A DNA stretch of 64,000 nt, taken from Rhyzopertha dominica. Its lineage: Eukaryota; Arthropoda; Insecta; Coleoptera; Bostrichidae. Below, in pieces: positions 33,201-46,571 of the stretch. The notes below the pieces were generated by a model. It was not told the DNA's origin, ran no database searches, and saw only the letters and a program-made list of their open reading frames with translations. Position 1 is the first letter of the stretch. Each line of letters opens with the position of its first letter. Where the stretch lies: assembly GCA_025024175.1 (NCBI GenBank), contig QCXZ01000086.1, positions 2,046,001 to 2,110,000 on the forward strand, written 5' to 3'. The translations under genes and the position numbers were made by a program.

Positions 33201-35784
33201 GTGAACATTTGATAGCGTGACTGCTTGACGTCATTCGAATGTCATGTCATTTAACGCTAGTTGAGTTACATCGATCACTTTACCTTACACTCGTTATTTT
33301 TAGGCTAATGTTCCTTTACTAGGTAATAATTTAAGAAGCTACAATAACAGTGTTAGTGACAGATGTCACACTTGCCAGAAGAAAACTACCCCGAGTTTTT
33401 GACAATTTAACTCATTTTATCAAAAAACGTTCGAACAGGTCAGTCTTATTCTCAATGGGGAGCTTCAATCTCTAATGAAGGGCAGCATATAATCTTTTTT
33501 TTCAACGGGGACAGAGGTTGAACAGGGCATCTCTGCGCGTCCCCAACCTACCCAACTTTTGATTGCGTTAAATTAGAAAAAATATGTTATTTATGAAGGC
33601 GATATCTTTTTCAAAATCCAAGTCGTTACCAACCCATTTTTTTAAGGAGCAAGGAATTTGATCTGAAAACTACTTCAGTCATCTTAGTAGACTGAAATTG
33701 GATAATAACCTTTGGAATGGATTATCCAATTTCAATTTTCTTAATGCCAACACGTAGAGAAACAAAGGGGCCTTTCATATGAGACGTCACACGACCCCAG
33801 GTGCTATTGAAATATTTCACGCGAAGGAAAGATTTCCCCTTTGATCTCATCCAGCAAAGCACTTGATTTTGTCTGCACACCAAATAAAATCGTGAATATT
33901 AACATTTCAGCTTGTTCGATATGGGCGCAAATTACTTTGGCTATGCATCTGATATCACTTGCACATTCCCCGCTAATGGAAAATTCACCGCCGACCAAAA
34001 GCTCATCTACGAAGCGGTGTATGCGGCTAATCACGCCGTCTACCTAGCCGCAGCTCCGAACGTCAGCTGGTACGACATGCACATGTTAGCGGCGAAAACC
34101 CTTTTGGAAAAACTAAAGGCCGGTGGTCTCCTGAAAGGTGACGTCGAAGAAATGCTTACGGACGGCTTGGGTGCTCTCTTCCAGCCCCACGGTCTCGGAC
34201 ACTTCATGGGCCTCGACGTGCATGATGTTGGTGGTTATTTGGCTGGGAATCCGACCAGGCCCACCGCCCCTAAAGGAACCGACAGGCTGAGGACTGCCAG
34301 GATCCTGAAGGCGGGCATGGTGCTTACCATCGAGCCTGGGTGTTACTTTATCGATCCTGTAATTATGTTGTTATGATTTCATCCATCGTGTAATAATCTG
34401 AGTTTCTTTTACAGTTGTTAGATGAAGCCTTGAATGATTCCAAGCTGTCTAAATACTTGATTCCGGAGGTGATAGAGCGCTTCAGAGGATTTGGAGGGGT
34501 CCGTATTGAAGATGATGTGGTTATTACTTCGACTGGTTGCACAAACTTGACCAAAGTGCCTAGAACGTAAGTGGGGTTATTCTTGCGCTGCTTTTAAAAT
34601 CCGTCGAATGGCGTGCACGAAAATACTGTTTAAAAGCAGTGTGGCAAGTGGATGTAGTTCCTCTTCAGAAAGATGTCGTTTCTAGTCTATATTTCTATGT
34701 AACGCAATACCCAAATATTTTTTACCCTTTCGTTATTTTGAATTCCTCAACAAGAATATTTTAGAAAAGCCCTGACAGGGGCATTTTACACATTCATGTT
34801 GAGTAGCGCTTTCCATATCTCATAGGTATCGAATTACCTGACTAACCCAGATTCTTGTGGGCTAGATATTTTCAGTACAAATGTAAAGAGCTCTCATTTG
34901 GTTGACTTAACATGATCGTCATCCTGAGGCACTATTGATTTGAATACTAGCAACACTCTTGTGGGGAATATATAGGATTGATTGATTTCGAGGTGAATTT
35001 CTTGAAAAAGCACTGTGTAGGTTTTTAATTTTTGGAAGATACTTGTTGGCATTTAGTTTGAAAAATTGGCTCAAAAATATGTATACTGTTTAGCCATTTT
35101 CCAAAGGACAGGAAAAAAGTGCAGTTGACAAGTTGATTGATGTCATGCAAGCTCATGTGTTTCCCTCTCATAATTACGTGTTGATAGTTCTGGATACGAA
35201 TATGTTCTTGGTCTCAGTAACTTCCAAGCCAAAGTCTTCAGATGGAGCTTTGTTGTTACGAATTCTTGATTCGTTTAAGAAAATAAATAAAATAATCCAC
35301 TGCACTGCTACTGTTTTGGTTCTCAACACTACTTCAATTCATTTTCAAATCTCTGACTCCAAACAATTTATCACTACACCATTTCCAGATTTCTAGTTTT
35401 CTTGAAAAACCTTAATACCTTTTCATACAGTTCTTTATCCAATAATGACTTTTAGACTAATGTCTTTATCACGATGGCAGTGATAAACAGAATTACTTTT
35501 GAAGAAATTAATGAAGTTCAGGAAATAAGTCTTAGGATGTTTTATGAGGTATTTTTTTCTAATATTTCTAAAATCTTTGTAGATATTTTGTTGAAATTTG
35601 ATACATGCAAACTAATTACAAAAGACGAGAAAAATACTATTATCTGCATCCTCTAACTGAAGTTGGACGGCAGTTTAACCACAGCGCAGTTTTTGCTTTC
35701 TGGTGTTTACCGAAGTTTGTTTTCAGTGTCCAGGAAATAGAGGACTGGATTGCTGGAGTGGATAAAGACGTTAAATACCAGTAA
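27220..35784 (+). CDS. PEPD: Xaa-Pro dipeptidase (prolidase)
   Basis: Nine exons: 27220-27411, 31696-31887, 31982-32029, 32089-32150, 32204-32248, 32300-32569, 33911-34358, 34415-34566, 35727-35784. Phases close to 488 residues (human 493). It cleaves dipeptides with C-terminal proline in the cytosol and recycles collagen proline. Family sequence runs throughout: [37 protein letters not shown], and the metal ligands in [16 protein letters not shown] (two Asp), [16 protein letters not shown] (His), TIEPGCYF (Glu) and [10 protein letters not shown] (Glu). ATG 27220 has G at -3 and +4; an upstream alternative first exon at 16419 is possible and would replace the first residues. Codon 27263-27265 is TAN; a pyrimidine gives Tyr and a purine would give a stop. 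Convergent with gelsolin. Confidence 0.93.
27412..31695 (+). other. Long prolidase intron (4.3 kb)
   Basis: Apart from the repeat-like block near 28.8 kb, I see no gene. Open frames at 30674-30970 and 27762-27974 have no family match and no splice support. Confidence 0.6.
28790..29015 (+). repeat. Repeat-like block starting ACAGGGTGTCCC in a prolidase intron
   Basis: ACAGGGTGTCCCATTTTTTATG resembles the termini of many insect inverted-repeat elements, and the MITE at 62160-62304 has a related end (TACAGGGTGTC on the minus strand). The body continues with GGTATCTCGGTT and CGCGACCCTGTT. No matching opposite end was found, so the right limit is a guess. Confidence 0.35.
33693..33734. repeat. 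Perfect 14-bp inverted repeat in a prolidase intron
   Basis: TGAAATTGGATAAT (33693-33706) is followed, after a 14-base loop, by its exact reverse complement (33721-33734). It could form a hairpin in RNA or DNA, or be the middle of an old palindromic element. The host intron is 32570-33910. Confidence 0.5.
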
Positions 35785-35851
35785 TACAGCTGTTGTCTTC
35801 TACTTGCCAACATACAATATATTTTTGTTAATATCCTTGATATAATGGAAA

Positions 35852-35857
35852 AATAAA
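35852..35857 (+). terminator. Poly(A) signal of prolidase
   Basis: AATAAA 68 bases after the prolidase stop. The gelsolin signal on the other strand is only about 32 bases further on, so the two transcripts end almost tail to tail or overlap. Confidence 0.65.
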
Positions 35858-35888
35858 TAGCAATATTAATAATCAACCAACTCTATAA

Positions 35889-35894
35889 TTTATT
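35889..35894 (-). terminator. Poly(A) signal of gelsolin
   Basis: Minus-strand AATAAA about 104 bases after the gelsolin stop codon. Confidence 0.6.
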
Positions 35895-35997
35895 AAGCGA
35901 ATACAAACGGCTAAATGTTACGTAACAACGTTAATATATCACATAGGTAGTATATGAATAACAAGCGATTGACTTTGGTGTAAAAACGACAAAGGGC

Positions 35998-38900
35998 CTA
36001 CTCTTCATCAGAAATGTTATTGTTTTGCTCTTCAATTCTGTGTTTGAGCTCACTGTATGTAGTGAGCGTTTCCCACAGGTCCGGATCCCATGACGGAAAC
36101 AACTGTGTAAAGCCTTCCGGTTCCGAATTCTGATGAATCACCATCACTACAGCATCTTCCCGGTTGATTTTCTTCAAGTATTTCTGAAACAAAGCAAAAC
36201 GAGTTATATTTATTCAGTTGAAATGTTCTGCTGTTATGTGACCAAAAAAAAAATTTTGCTGAGTGGTATCAATACAAATTGCGCAAAAATACTTGAATCA
36301 AGCAAGATAGTTTACCTCTGCTCCTTCAGTGGCCTGTTTCTTTTCCTCTTCGCTAGCTCCACTTCCAATCCAAACGTATACAACGTCTCCATCGTCCAGC
36401 ACCATTACATCATCCTCCACCAAGTCTCTTTGGGTAAACTCATCGATCTCCTCAACAGTTATCTTGCCCCTGGCGTTGATATTGAGATGATAGAGACGTG
36501 CTTCACCCACTGCACGGAGGTCGCTCTCGAAACTGTCTTTGTATTCTGCTTTGCCGCCCAAGGCGTTCCAGAGTTCTTCGGGTTCTTCTCCTTCATTGAT
36601 TTTGATTATTTCAGTGTCGGGAGCGATTTGTTCCGCGAAGCCGCTAGCTAGTTCGCGTTCGATTTCATTGGAATCCTGGGGAAGGGTGAAAAAATAATTT
36701 AAAAGTTTATAAACAGTGAAGGATGGACACAATTTAATAAAACGTCATCAAAATTGATAGATCTAGTCCTTCCGCATACGACGTCTCACACATATTATTA
36801 AGATGTCATCAACGAGTTATTTTGTTTGGAGAAAATGGAACCCCCTATAACACACCAATATTGATTTCCTACAACTTTTACTGCAAGCATTATTATTTTT
36901 TTCAGCAGAGTGGCATAATATTCTATCATAAAATCCGTAAATGCTTTGCTGATTTTGATGTCCTGACTTCTGGATGATACGTCAAAGTTGTAGCAAATTA
37001 ACTGGGTGTTGTCAGAAAAACGAATTTCAATCACTATAAAATATCCACTAAATAGAGTTATTATTTTCTTAAAATTGTGCTTTTTGATCTTTCTGTCTTA
37101 TGACAGTTATCTTTTAAAGAATACATGGCAAACTCAAGCTCTATAGATTTATGTTGAAAAAATGAATTAATAATACCTTTTCAGTTAGTTCGTTCCTGAT
37201 TATGTCATTGTGATATTGAATAAGAGCAACAACAAACACAATCACTATCAAAACGATTTCAAAATTACCTTTCCTTGCCATAGCCAAGTCTTATCTCCGT
37301 TAGTGACTAAGAACACATCATCGGATTCAAGGGAACCAGCGTTTGCTTCCATCTGAGAAGCCCTGACGTTATCTTCGGTTGTCCCCCTTATACGGAAGAG
37401 GCGTGTTTCGCCTTCCACGTAAGCATCGTAGTCCTTGATATTCCTGAAACCGCTTGCGTGTCCACCCAAGAAGGTGATGAGTTTCCCTGTCGATAAAGAT
37501 AGGAATGATTCATTGGAAATACGGATCGATGAAGTTACCTTTAAATATATGCAGGAAGTGTTTGTTCTCGTGGTTCTGCGTGAGCCTAACTTGGGTGGCA
37601 GCGCCTCCGAACTCATTATCCAGACGTACAGCATGAAGGGCAGAGGCTGCCTTCTCGTCGAGGCTGCTTTCGTTGCCTTGCCACATGTATATGATGCACT
37701 TGCTTCCGTATCTATATTTAACGATGTAAGAATCGCCGCCGAAGAACTTCCCGTAATTTTCGACGGGAACTGGCTGTAGTTCGAAGTTTTCAACTCTGTA
37801 AACCTCAACATCTCCAGAACCATCATCGGGCATGAATTCCGGCAGTTCTCCGGCGCTTTTAACTTCTTGTTTGTCTTTGGGAATTTCATCTGCGGACCTG
37901 ATGAGACGGCTGTGCAGCTGTCCGGCGGACCTCCATGTCTGGAAGTACTGTTGGAAGATGGTCGGTTCGGCTCCGTCGATGATCCTTTGGACCTGGGTCC
38001 AGCTGGGGTAGTGCTCGGCTGTCAGGAAGCTCTGCGCCTTGTTCATGGCCTCGGTTTTCTCTTTGTTGTTGCACTTCTTGCCTACCCACACGAATATGTT
38101 GGAGTCTGTGGTGTCCAGGATGAAGCAGTCGTTCGAATCCAAAGCTGATTGCTGCAGAGGTCTGGAAGCGACTTTGCTGACTTGCATTTTACCAGAAGCG
38201 TCGGAAACGCGGTACAGAGTAACGACCTTCTCTTGGTTGCTTTCGAACTGTTCATCATCGCCACCGGCACTTTCATCCGGCACTTGAGCTGGAGAACCTT
38301 CTCCGAGGGCGGTGAAGAAGGCTTCAACCTGTAAGATTCATGATTTCCTGATACTAAACAAATTAATTTTTCAGATGAGTTACAAAGATCCGTGTCAACA
38401 AACCCTGTATCTGCACTGCCAGTTTTCTCAATATGTATAAAACAGTTATTTACTGACGCACCCCTACATCGAGCAAAACCGTTTTACAGAAACCTAGAAA
38501 TCAGCAAAATGTTACATAACGCAACATTTGATGGTGGCGCTATTGATAAAAACATACGGCAATTACTTCTGCAATTACCTCGTGTTCGATCTCTGTTTAT
38601 AAAAGAAGGATGTTATGGGCGATTTGAAGACTAATTTTTATTTGTCGTTACATGGGTTTCGCTAAAACTCGTCAGCAACAAAAAAATAATACGTTGGCAA
38701 AATCAACCTTATTTTGTCGACCAATCAAACCAACATTTAAGAAGGAAATCGAACAACTCGTTCAAGAAGAAGTAGCGTTACCTACTTCAATGTTAGTTTT
38801 TGTATGAAACTCAAAGAGGATCCGTGTATCCTATGGGTGTCCATCAGAGGCGAAAAAGAAAAAAGATTCCTCACCTCATCCTCGGTGCTGAATTCGTCGA

Positions 38901-41700
38901 TGACATGGACCCTAGCTTTTCCTGCGTGATCTTGGTCTCTGACCTGGTTGGCAGCGCTGATCGCTTTCAGGCGCTCTACGCGTTTGCTCTTTTTACCGAC
39001 GTAAACGTAGATATCTCTTCCCACATCCAAGATGAAGCAGTCTCCTTTGTTCATCGAAGCTATGGTCGGGCTGACCTGCTTCACCCTGATATTTCTCTTT
39101 CCCTTGACTTGGAACAGCCTCTTCTCGAACGCGTTCCTGTCGACGTGGGCGAAGCCAGAACTGACTCCCCCAGGCAGGTAGCGAACTCCGTTCTTGAAGT
39201 GGGAAAGGAATAGTTGAGACTCGTGTTCTTGGACCTCTCGATATTGAACGGGATCCCCGCCCAGAAGATCATCGAGCTGGACGCTTAGTATTGCTGCGGC
39301 ACCGGCCTCGTCCTGGGACGTTTCCTGGCCCAGCCAGAAGTGGATGTCCCAGCTGAGCTGGCCTTTCTTGTTTTGCTTTGTCTGAAACGAGGAAATCCGG
39401 TGACATTGCGAGAACGGCCTCGACCTGTGCACTGACTTACATATAGAACGATGTAAGAGTCCCCGCTGTAGAATTTACCATAGTCATTCTTCGGGTATGC
39501 GACTGGGTGAAAATTCTAAAAAAGAAGCGTCAGATGTTATGCGATATAAATCCTTATTTTTATTTATAGAAGTGACAAGATTCCAGCAATCGTGTTCGGA
39601 TTCGGCGCATACAGCGGCGTCGCATTGTGCAAATCGATGGTCATTTTTTAAACGCGCCATCTTGTAGACTATACTTTTTGAATTAAGAAAAACAACCAAA
39701 ATCTTTCGCAAAGTGAGGAAAATGTAATTGCACACTTTGAATCATATCTACAAGCTAAATATTCGGGAAATGGATGCCAATCTCGGCATAGATAAAAATA
39801 AAAGTTTCATGTCTACCATGTGGCATTACTTCAGGCTTTGACTATTGCAACTGGTTACGAAGATTTTTTTTATTTAGAGTATTATGGACACATGAGGCTC
39901 GAATAAATTGTGGCTGTTAAATAAACATAACGAACATTTCTGGTACCACTCTCACTGGCTATAGTAAATATACAATCAATACAGATGGAGTGTGAATAGG
40001 TACCTGGTGTGGTGTTTATTAATAAATTTTTCTTGTCCAAAACACCCTATTTAAATTTCTTAAGGGATCTTGAAGATATATATTTCCACAGACAGCGTAT
40101 TTCTCCAGATCTCAGTTCTCGGTTTCTACCTTCGGGGAAAAATTAAAAATAAAGTATGATTCAAAGAACCAACGAAGCGATTAGGAACATTTCTTAATAC
40201 CAAACTGAAGATGCTGTTCGTGGAAAGATTACAAGGGTAAACAGGTGTATTGAATATAGTTTCTCATGAAGAAAGAATCATTTTTTGTAACTTATACATA
40301 CATATGTTACACAATACTTTTTATTATTGAGTAGTTTGTCAGACTAGGTTGTAGTTTTTTAGCAAATAAGAAATTTTTAGTTGCAGTGTTATCTATTTGT
40401 CAAATTAATGATTTATGTGTAAAAAAATATAGCTTTCCATTTGAAAGAATAAGTTATTTTGGTTTTCACGTTCAAAACTTCAAGTTTAAAAGAGTTACAC
40501 AACTTCAAAATTTTCAAAAAGTCTGAAATTTGTCTAAACAGTCTTGTTGTGTCTGCCATTTTTTAAAACAACTATATTTATTATTTTTATAATTGCTGAT
40601 TATTATCTATTAAATTTCTCACGTAAATTACCAAAAACAAGTACATAGAAAAGATCTAGTGACTGCAGGTTGTAAGCCCCCCCTAGCAAATTTGCTAAAT
40701 ACGCCACTGGGCGTAACGTTTTGGACATCATGTTTTATTTGTTGATCTGGGAGGTTCGATGAGTCACTTTTCTAGTTTTTTTTTTATCACCTGACTGTTT
40801 TTACTACAATAGTATCTGTGTTCAAGGTGATTAATTAGTACTGTGCTCAGCTCGAGCATACAAATTATTGACCGTGTTTATCAGATAAAGCGACCATTCA
40901 AGATAATCCATTAGGTAATATTTTTCGTGGAAAATAAGCGCTCGTAGCCACTCTACTGATCATACTGAGAGATATATGAGATAAACACTCAACACTTCTT
41001 TTTTTACATATGCTATTTTTATGGGGAATTGTAATTAAGCGAATATTATTAAATATACTGTTAATGCTCCGATAAAACCATAGCTGTACATCTTCTGTGA
41101 ACACGTAGCAGATAATTAAAATAATTTTTCAAATAACAAAAACAGGCGTTAATCAAAATGCAGCGAGGAATTTAAAAGCAACAATTTTCAACTGGAAACA
41201 TCTGTTTAAGACTGGATGTTGTTTCGTTCGGTTTATTTTAGTCATTTTATTGTAGATCGTTTGTACATTTTTACGGTCCGGTTCACCGGTATAACTTAAC
41301 GGTGTTCCATCAAAGTAAGCTTCTAAATTTAAACGTTGTTTAATTGAAAATGGTATTTTGGGAACTGATGTCGAAAAACTTCATCGGACAAAACAGCTTA
41401 AATATCAAAACGAAAATCTAAAGCGGGAAAATAATTAAATTCAAATACCTCGATTCGCCATATCTCTAGTCCCGCCGATTTTNCTGCGTTTTCAAAAGCG
41501 GGCTCCATTACTCTCCTGTCCTTGCTGTTTGATGCACNNGCACTGGCTATCTGAGCAGATTTTCTGCCTCCTGTTGTAGCTGCATCCACAGGAAAGACGG
41601 CCGCGGCAAAAACTGATAGCGCTCCCAGTAAAACTAGATCTCTTCGATATTTGGCACCGTCACGGCCAACGCTCATTATCTTTACCTTCATTATGGGCAT
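35998..41700 (-). CDS. Gel: Gelsolin, six-repeat, secreted-type N-terminus
   Basis: Seven coding exons: 41700-41449, 39515-39441, 39381-38875, 38328-37539, 37486-37269, 36675-36316, 36183-35998. All phases close to 795 residues, near the Drosophila gelsolin length. The first exon carries a basic lead and a hydrophobic run (DLVLLGALSVFAAAVFPVDA) like a signal peptide, then MEPAFENA-KSAGLEIWRIE, the normal cytosolic start region. Six repeats follow: G1 with DYGKFYSGDSYIVLY and FWLGQETSQDEAGAAAI; G2 RLFQVKGKRN and GDCFILDVGRDIYVYVGKK; G3 NDCFILDTTDSNIFVWVGKK; G4 NYGKFFGGDSYIVKY; G5 RLFRIRGTTEDNVRAS; G6 DDVMVLDDGDVVYVWIGSG. Gelsolin severs and caps actin in a Ca2+-dependent way; the secreted form scavenges actin. 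The C-terminus (KHRIEEQNNNISDEE) differs from the vertebrate latch helix. Several N calls fall in exon 1. A 5' UTR acceptor may lie at 41711. Confidence 0.92.
40671..40709 (-). repeat. CAGTGGCGTATTTAG element terminus (candidate)
   Basis: On the minus strand, from 40709, the sequence is CAGTGGCGTATTTAGCAAAT followed by TTGCTAGGGGGG. TAGCAAATTTGCTA is a palindrome just inside the end. It lies in the 1.9 kb gelsolin intron (39516-41448). This is the same terminus family as at 3270 and 11755. Confidence 0.35.
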
Positions 41701-44700
41701 GCGTCACCTGGGAACTACAATTGCATGATTAATCCCTGAACTATAATTACGGAAATTCTGTCTTCTGCATGGACACAATGATTCACAAACCGGAATCTGC
41801 GGTATCATTCTTCCTGAGAGGCAAAGACACTTCGCAAAACGAGACTGTTGCAACAATAATAATTGTACCCGACCTCCATTCAGGGTCATAGCGAACAAGG
41901 ACTATGTTGGTAAATATTTCCTCGAGTAGCTTAGCCCATAATATAAGGCTACTTCTTACAGACCTTAATTTTAATACACTTTTAAAAAGTTATAATTAGC
42001 AATATTAATCGGAACCTTAGTAGCGATTAATGCTAGCTTAAATCCTGTAAATATTTATGTTTTTTTTATAGACCTGAACGTCTTAAAGCAATTAATGAGC
42101 TGTAATCCTGTTTTACGCTTGCTACAGTAGCGGAAATAAAAACATTCCCGTTTACCATACAGATTGATTGTTCTGCTGAAATTAATAAACGTAAATGTAG
42201 GATATAGAATGAAAGATAGTTATATAAGAAATGCGGCCGGATAGGGCTGTTTCTAATGCGACAGATCTCGGTAAAGGGAATACTTTGATTCGTTAATGTA
42301 CAAGCAATATTACGTTGATGATCAATGAATCGTGTCAGTGTTGAATTAGGATGTTTGGAAGATGAGTTCCAAAAATGGGGAAACACCCTCATCAATCTTA
42401 AGCTTCTTGAGAGTAAGGATAAACTAAGTTCACAAGCTTGAATTGTTATTTCCTTGCAAATGTTATACAACAAAATACCCGATCAATAGTAGTTCCGAAT
42501 AAATAATATACTGCTTGTGTCGTCAATTTGTGAAAGCTCGTTTAAGGTATTTCTGTACTTCTATGCCTACTAATTTTTTTAATATATACCTCTAAATGAA
42601 ATTAATTACTTCAACGTTAAACTAATAAAAAACAAATTACGTATGTGATACATTGATTATTTGGAGAACTAAAGGATTTATTGTATTCGAAAAGCGGTAA
42701 GGAATATTGAAATGTGTTTTTATTTGTCTATAAAACAAGATTCCTTTTGCTCCCTCATCGATTATCATGCTAAAATATCTAACCATAAGTACAAAGCATA
42801 TATTCATCCATCATATCGATTTGGCAATCAACATATGGTGCATGTTGAGGGAAGCAACAGTTTCACACGAAAATCATGTTTTTACCCAAGCTTTTATCGA
42901 GCTGTTGTACAGCTGTAAGCATGTGTTGTGTAATCAAGATCATCCTTTAATATGAATTTGATATCGGAGATAGTATATCGACTGATAGAATTTCAAAGTC
43001 ATGGTTATTATATGGTAAAACGTGTTGCAATTGAGTTGTAAAATAATACAATCAATACAGATACAAAATTGTCACCCTTCCACAGTTTTAAATCCACCAT
43101 TAAAGCAGATTTGGGCAATTAAATAAATACTGTGATAGTTAATTGCTAAAGAAAAAACAATAAACGTTAATTGCATTTCAATTTTATTCTAAATACCTTT
43201 TAAAAACAGAAAAATGTTGCCAATTGATTAATTATATAAGCAAAATTGACGACATGCGACATGATTACAAAATACTTGTTGGGACTCCACATAAAAGATA
43301 CTATACAAGAACAAGCTTGTAATACAGTTTTTAAAAACATTACTTTAAAAATAAGATAACAGTAATTATTTACGTAACCGTTTATAGCTCTGACTGCTAT
43401 CCGTATCGAATTATTTCTGTAGCAAATGGTGTATTCACAGAATACAATTTGTTATTCTAACCAGTGATATCTCGGTAAAAGAGTTATCGGAGCGAGAGTA
43501 TTGCAAAAATAGAAACTGAACCGTTAAACTGGATGACGTCTTGTTTCGTTTGTAGCATCTGTAAGCATTTGTATATTTACTTTACTGTAATATGTTTATA
43601 AACTACGAATAGTACTGGGAAAAGTTGTTAATATTTTTTATTAGCCTTAATTTTTTTATGAGAGATTTGCTATGATCATGCAGAATCAGTGTTACATGAC
43701 AAACTTTTATAATTGTCCACTATTATTATTATTTATGAAGAATTAAACTTAAACAGTCTGTTCTGAGATATAAAATTAAATGTGATTAAATACAAAGAAC
43801 GAAAACTCAAGAGCTACCTACTTAAAAAAACAAAGCAATTCTTACTTGAAAATAGGTCAGTGCTGTATCACAGCTCAGTTTATAAGCAAGCAATTAAATA
43901 CCTTACAGAATTCTTAGATAATGAAATGCATACCTTTATGTTTAAAACGACTGGTAGTACAAGACACAATACATAAACCATAGGTCGTTTCTTGCACTGT
44001 TCGTATAACAAATCGAATGAATTCAGGAGGTTGTAGTGATTACTGGCAGACCACAGTCCAGTCTGAACCAAATTGGTCCATATGCGTCGTTAAGACTGCT
44101 GTGATAATGCAATGTTTCTTTTATTGTAGCAATGACCCATTCAGGCAAGGTCAGCGTGTTACATAGAACCACGAGCAAAATATTGTTAATGAATNCTTAG
44201 AAAACTTTTGTCATGGCAAATTTTGGAACCAACGATGCTGCCAAGAGGAAATAATTGCTAGCAAGGAAACTATCGAAATCACATGTAGGATTGTAAATAT
44301 AGAAAATAAGTACCAAAAAGTTTGACATCCCGCATAGCTCAAAGATTTACGAGAACGTATTTCAATCATGCTTGACGAAGTTGGCTTTTAGTGCACCTGT
44401 GCGCTAGAACTTAACAATCTTGCGATCATAAGACAGACGAGATTCTGAAATGGTGCCAGAAGCATCGCTTCTTTCATCTAGTTAGTAATTGTTTTGTAAC
44501 GTAGAGGTATTCAATCATTAAAATTTTTTAGGCACTTCAAAATGTTGCTGGTTTATAAAAAGACCGCGAATGTGTAGGCTGCTCTCAAAACAGTTTCAAC
44601 GTTTTGTACTTGCATTTTTGTGGTAATCCCGGGTGATATAGTTGAAGATAGTTTATCAAGTTATATTGTTTGTATTTTTGCACTTGGCACTGAAAACAAG

Positions 44701-46565
44701 CTTAGCGTCATACATGTGATATCAACGTTGGATTTTGACTTAGTCTTTTTGTATAAAACTTTGTAGATTACTCTTATCTTAATCAAGGCAGAACGAGGTT
44801 GAAATTTAAATGAAAAAGATAGATCTTTTGGGTAAAGATGTAAGTAATACTTACGAGTTGCAACAGCAAATTGTACGAACAAAGAAAATATGTATTTTAA
44901 TGAATTCGGGGTAGGGAGAATGGTAGATATTATATAACACATAGCATACGATGTCCTGGCAAGCATACCGTTGTTTATATTAACTTCTTTTTGATTCTGC
45001 TTTCGTATTGGCATAGGACACAATATGACACATTGGTCGGAATACTGCAGCCAGGTGCTATTAATACCTTTAGTTTGCAAATAATAGTTTTTCTGAGGAT
45101 AAAGAGTGGGGCATATGATCCCTGTTGTATTACAGATGTTGGTGTGATAGACATGGATTCAAATATTTTTGCAAAATTGCTTAAAATACAAACAGATCGA
45201 TAATTTTCAATATTCGATGAGTCTCATTTCTTTAAAATTGGTGTTACAAAAGAATCTGCCCAGATTACAGGATTATGAAGAGGTTCCATTAATATATAGG
45301 CACAATCCTTAATTAGAAAACCAGCAGGTAAAAAATGCTCAGAACTTTTTAGTGTCTGAAATGTTTCAACTTAGTATATGATTTAGTTAAGCTTTAGAAA
45401 TAGTTTTGCTAAGACAATGTGATTTAAGTTATCTCTTTTTTTATTGTGAACTTTTATGTTAATGAATAAATAAGAGTTTGATTGCTAGTACATTGTACTT
45501 GAAATAGTTCACAGTTTTTTCTTAAATAAAATACTAAGCTGTGTGCACCTGAGATGGTATTTAAAAGACTCCGGTCAAACCGTGATATGGAAAATTATCT
45601 TTTCTGAAGTTGAAGTTATTACAGTATTCGTAGTAAAATTATAGTCAGAAATAGCTGCTATGGATTCACATTTGTAGGTATACCGTAAAAATCACCTTTT
45701 ATGCCCATTATTTATTTAATATATATACAGCGAACATTCACAGTGTGTACGTTTCACAAGGAATATGTAATGAATTCTTCTTTAATATATATAGGTAGTC
45801 GAAACAACAGATATAAAATAAATACTAACGATTTCGTATTATAGCGGATTTAAACAGTGCTGCCAAAAAGAATGAGAACAGAGGACTAAAAACTAACGTA
45901 AGACAGTTCCATTATGTTCATTAATCACCTTTTCAAAGCGGGGACACGTGAATATATGGATATTACAGCTAGTTTGTATCGTAGAACAAATAATGGCCGA
46001 CAAGATAACTATAGGGAAGCAGGACATATAGATACCTATATTTATGAAAAAACAGATATTCAAAACTCTGTATTTTTCTTGACAGGACAAATTTGGGAAC
46101 GATGAAGAGATGAGTGGAAGAAGTTAAGCAATGCAGAAGGGAGGAATGCAAAGATAATAGTAAACAGAGTAAGTAGATTTTTTTATATCGTGAAATACCG
46201 CCGTTACTCGATAGAAAATAAAATTAACACTCCGACACCATTTTGTATTATATAAATTATGTATAAATTTCATAGATTCTATACAAGATACAAAATTATT
46301 TTACAAAATGCGTAAATACCTAAATATCGTATAACTTATAAACGTAGTAATCACACTTTTATATAAAGTAATTATTAAAACATTTCTTTAGTACACACTT
46401 GCTGTTGGTAAACTTACAAGAGAATAAATTTTTAATATACATACACAATACACTTACTCGAACGAAAGCATGGAAGAGTTAAAAAATGTGGGCTAAACGT
46501 GGAACACACTGCACAAATAATTAAGATGATTACTAAAACAACATTGCACACACATTTGACTATAA
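41701..46565. other. About 4.9 kb with no recognisable gene
   Basis: This should include the gelsolin promoter and 5' UTR. Open frames at 42066-42473 and 44661-45080 lack ATG starts or family resemblance. No RNA gene or intact mobile element was seen. Confidence 0.55.
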
Positions 46566-46571
46566 TTTATT
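46566..46571 (-). terminator. Poly(A) signal of the MH2-only gene
   Basis: Minus-strand AATAAA about 160 bases beyond the stop codon at 46731-46729. Confidence 0.5.

Noticed and set aside
37435..37779. Plus-strand frames opposite gelsolin exons (also 38800-39213 and 37867-38148)
   Set aside because: Antisense shadows of GC-richer gelsolin coding exons.
42066..42473. 135-codon open frame (minus)
   Set aside because: Starts at TTG and its translation matches no family; probably chance.
44661..45080. 139-codon open frame (minus)
   Set aside because: No family match and no splice or promoter support. I considered a reverse-transcriptase relic but could not find its motifs.
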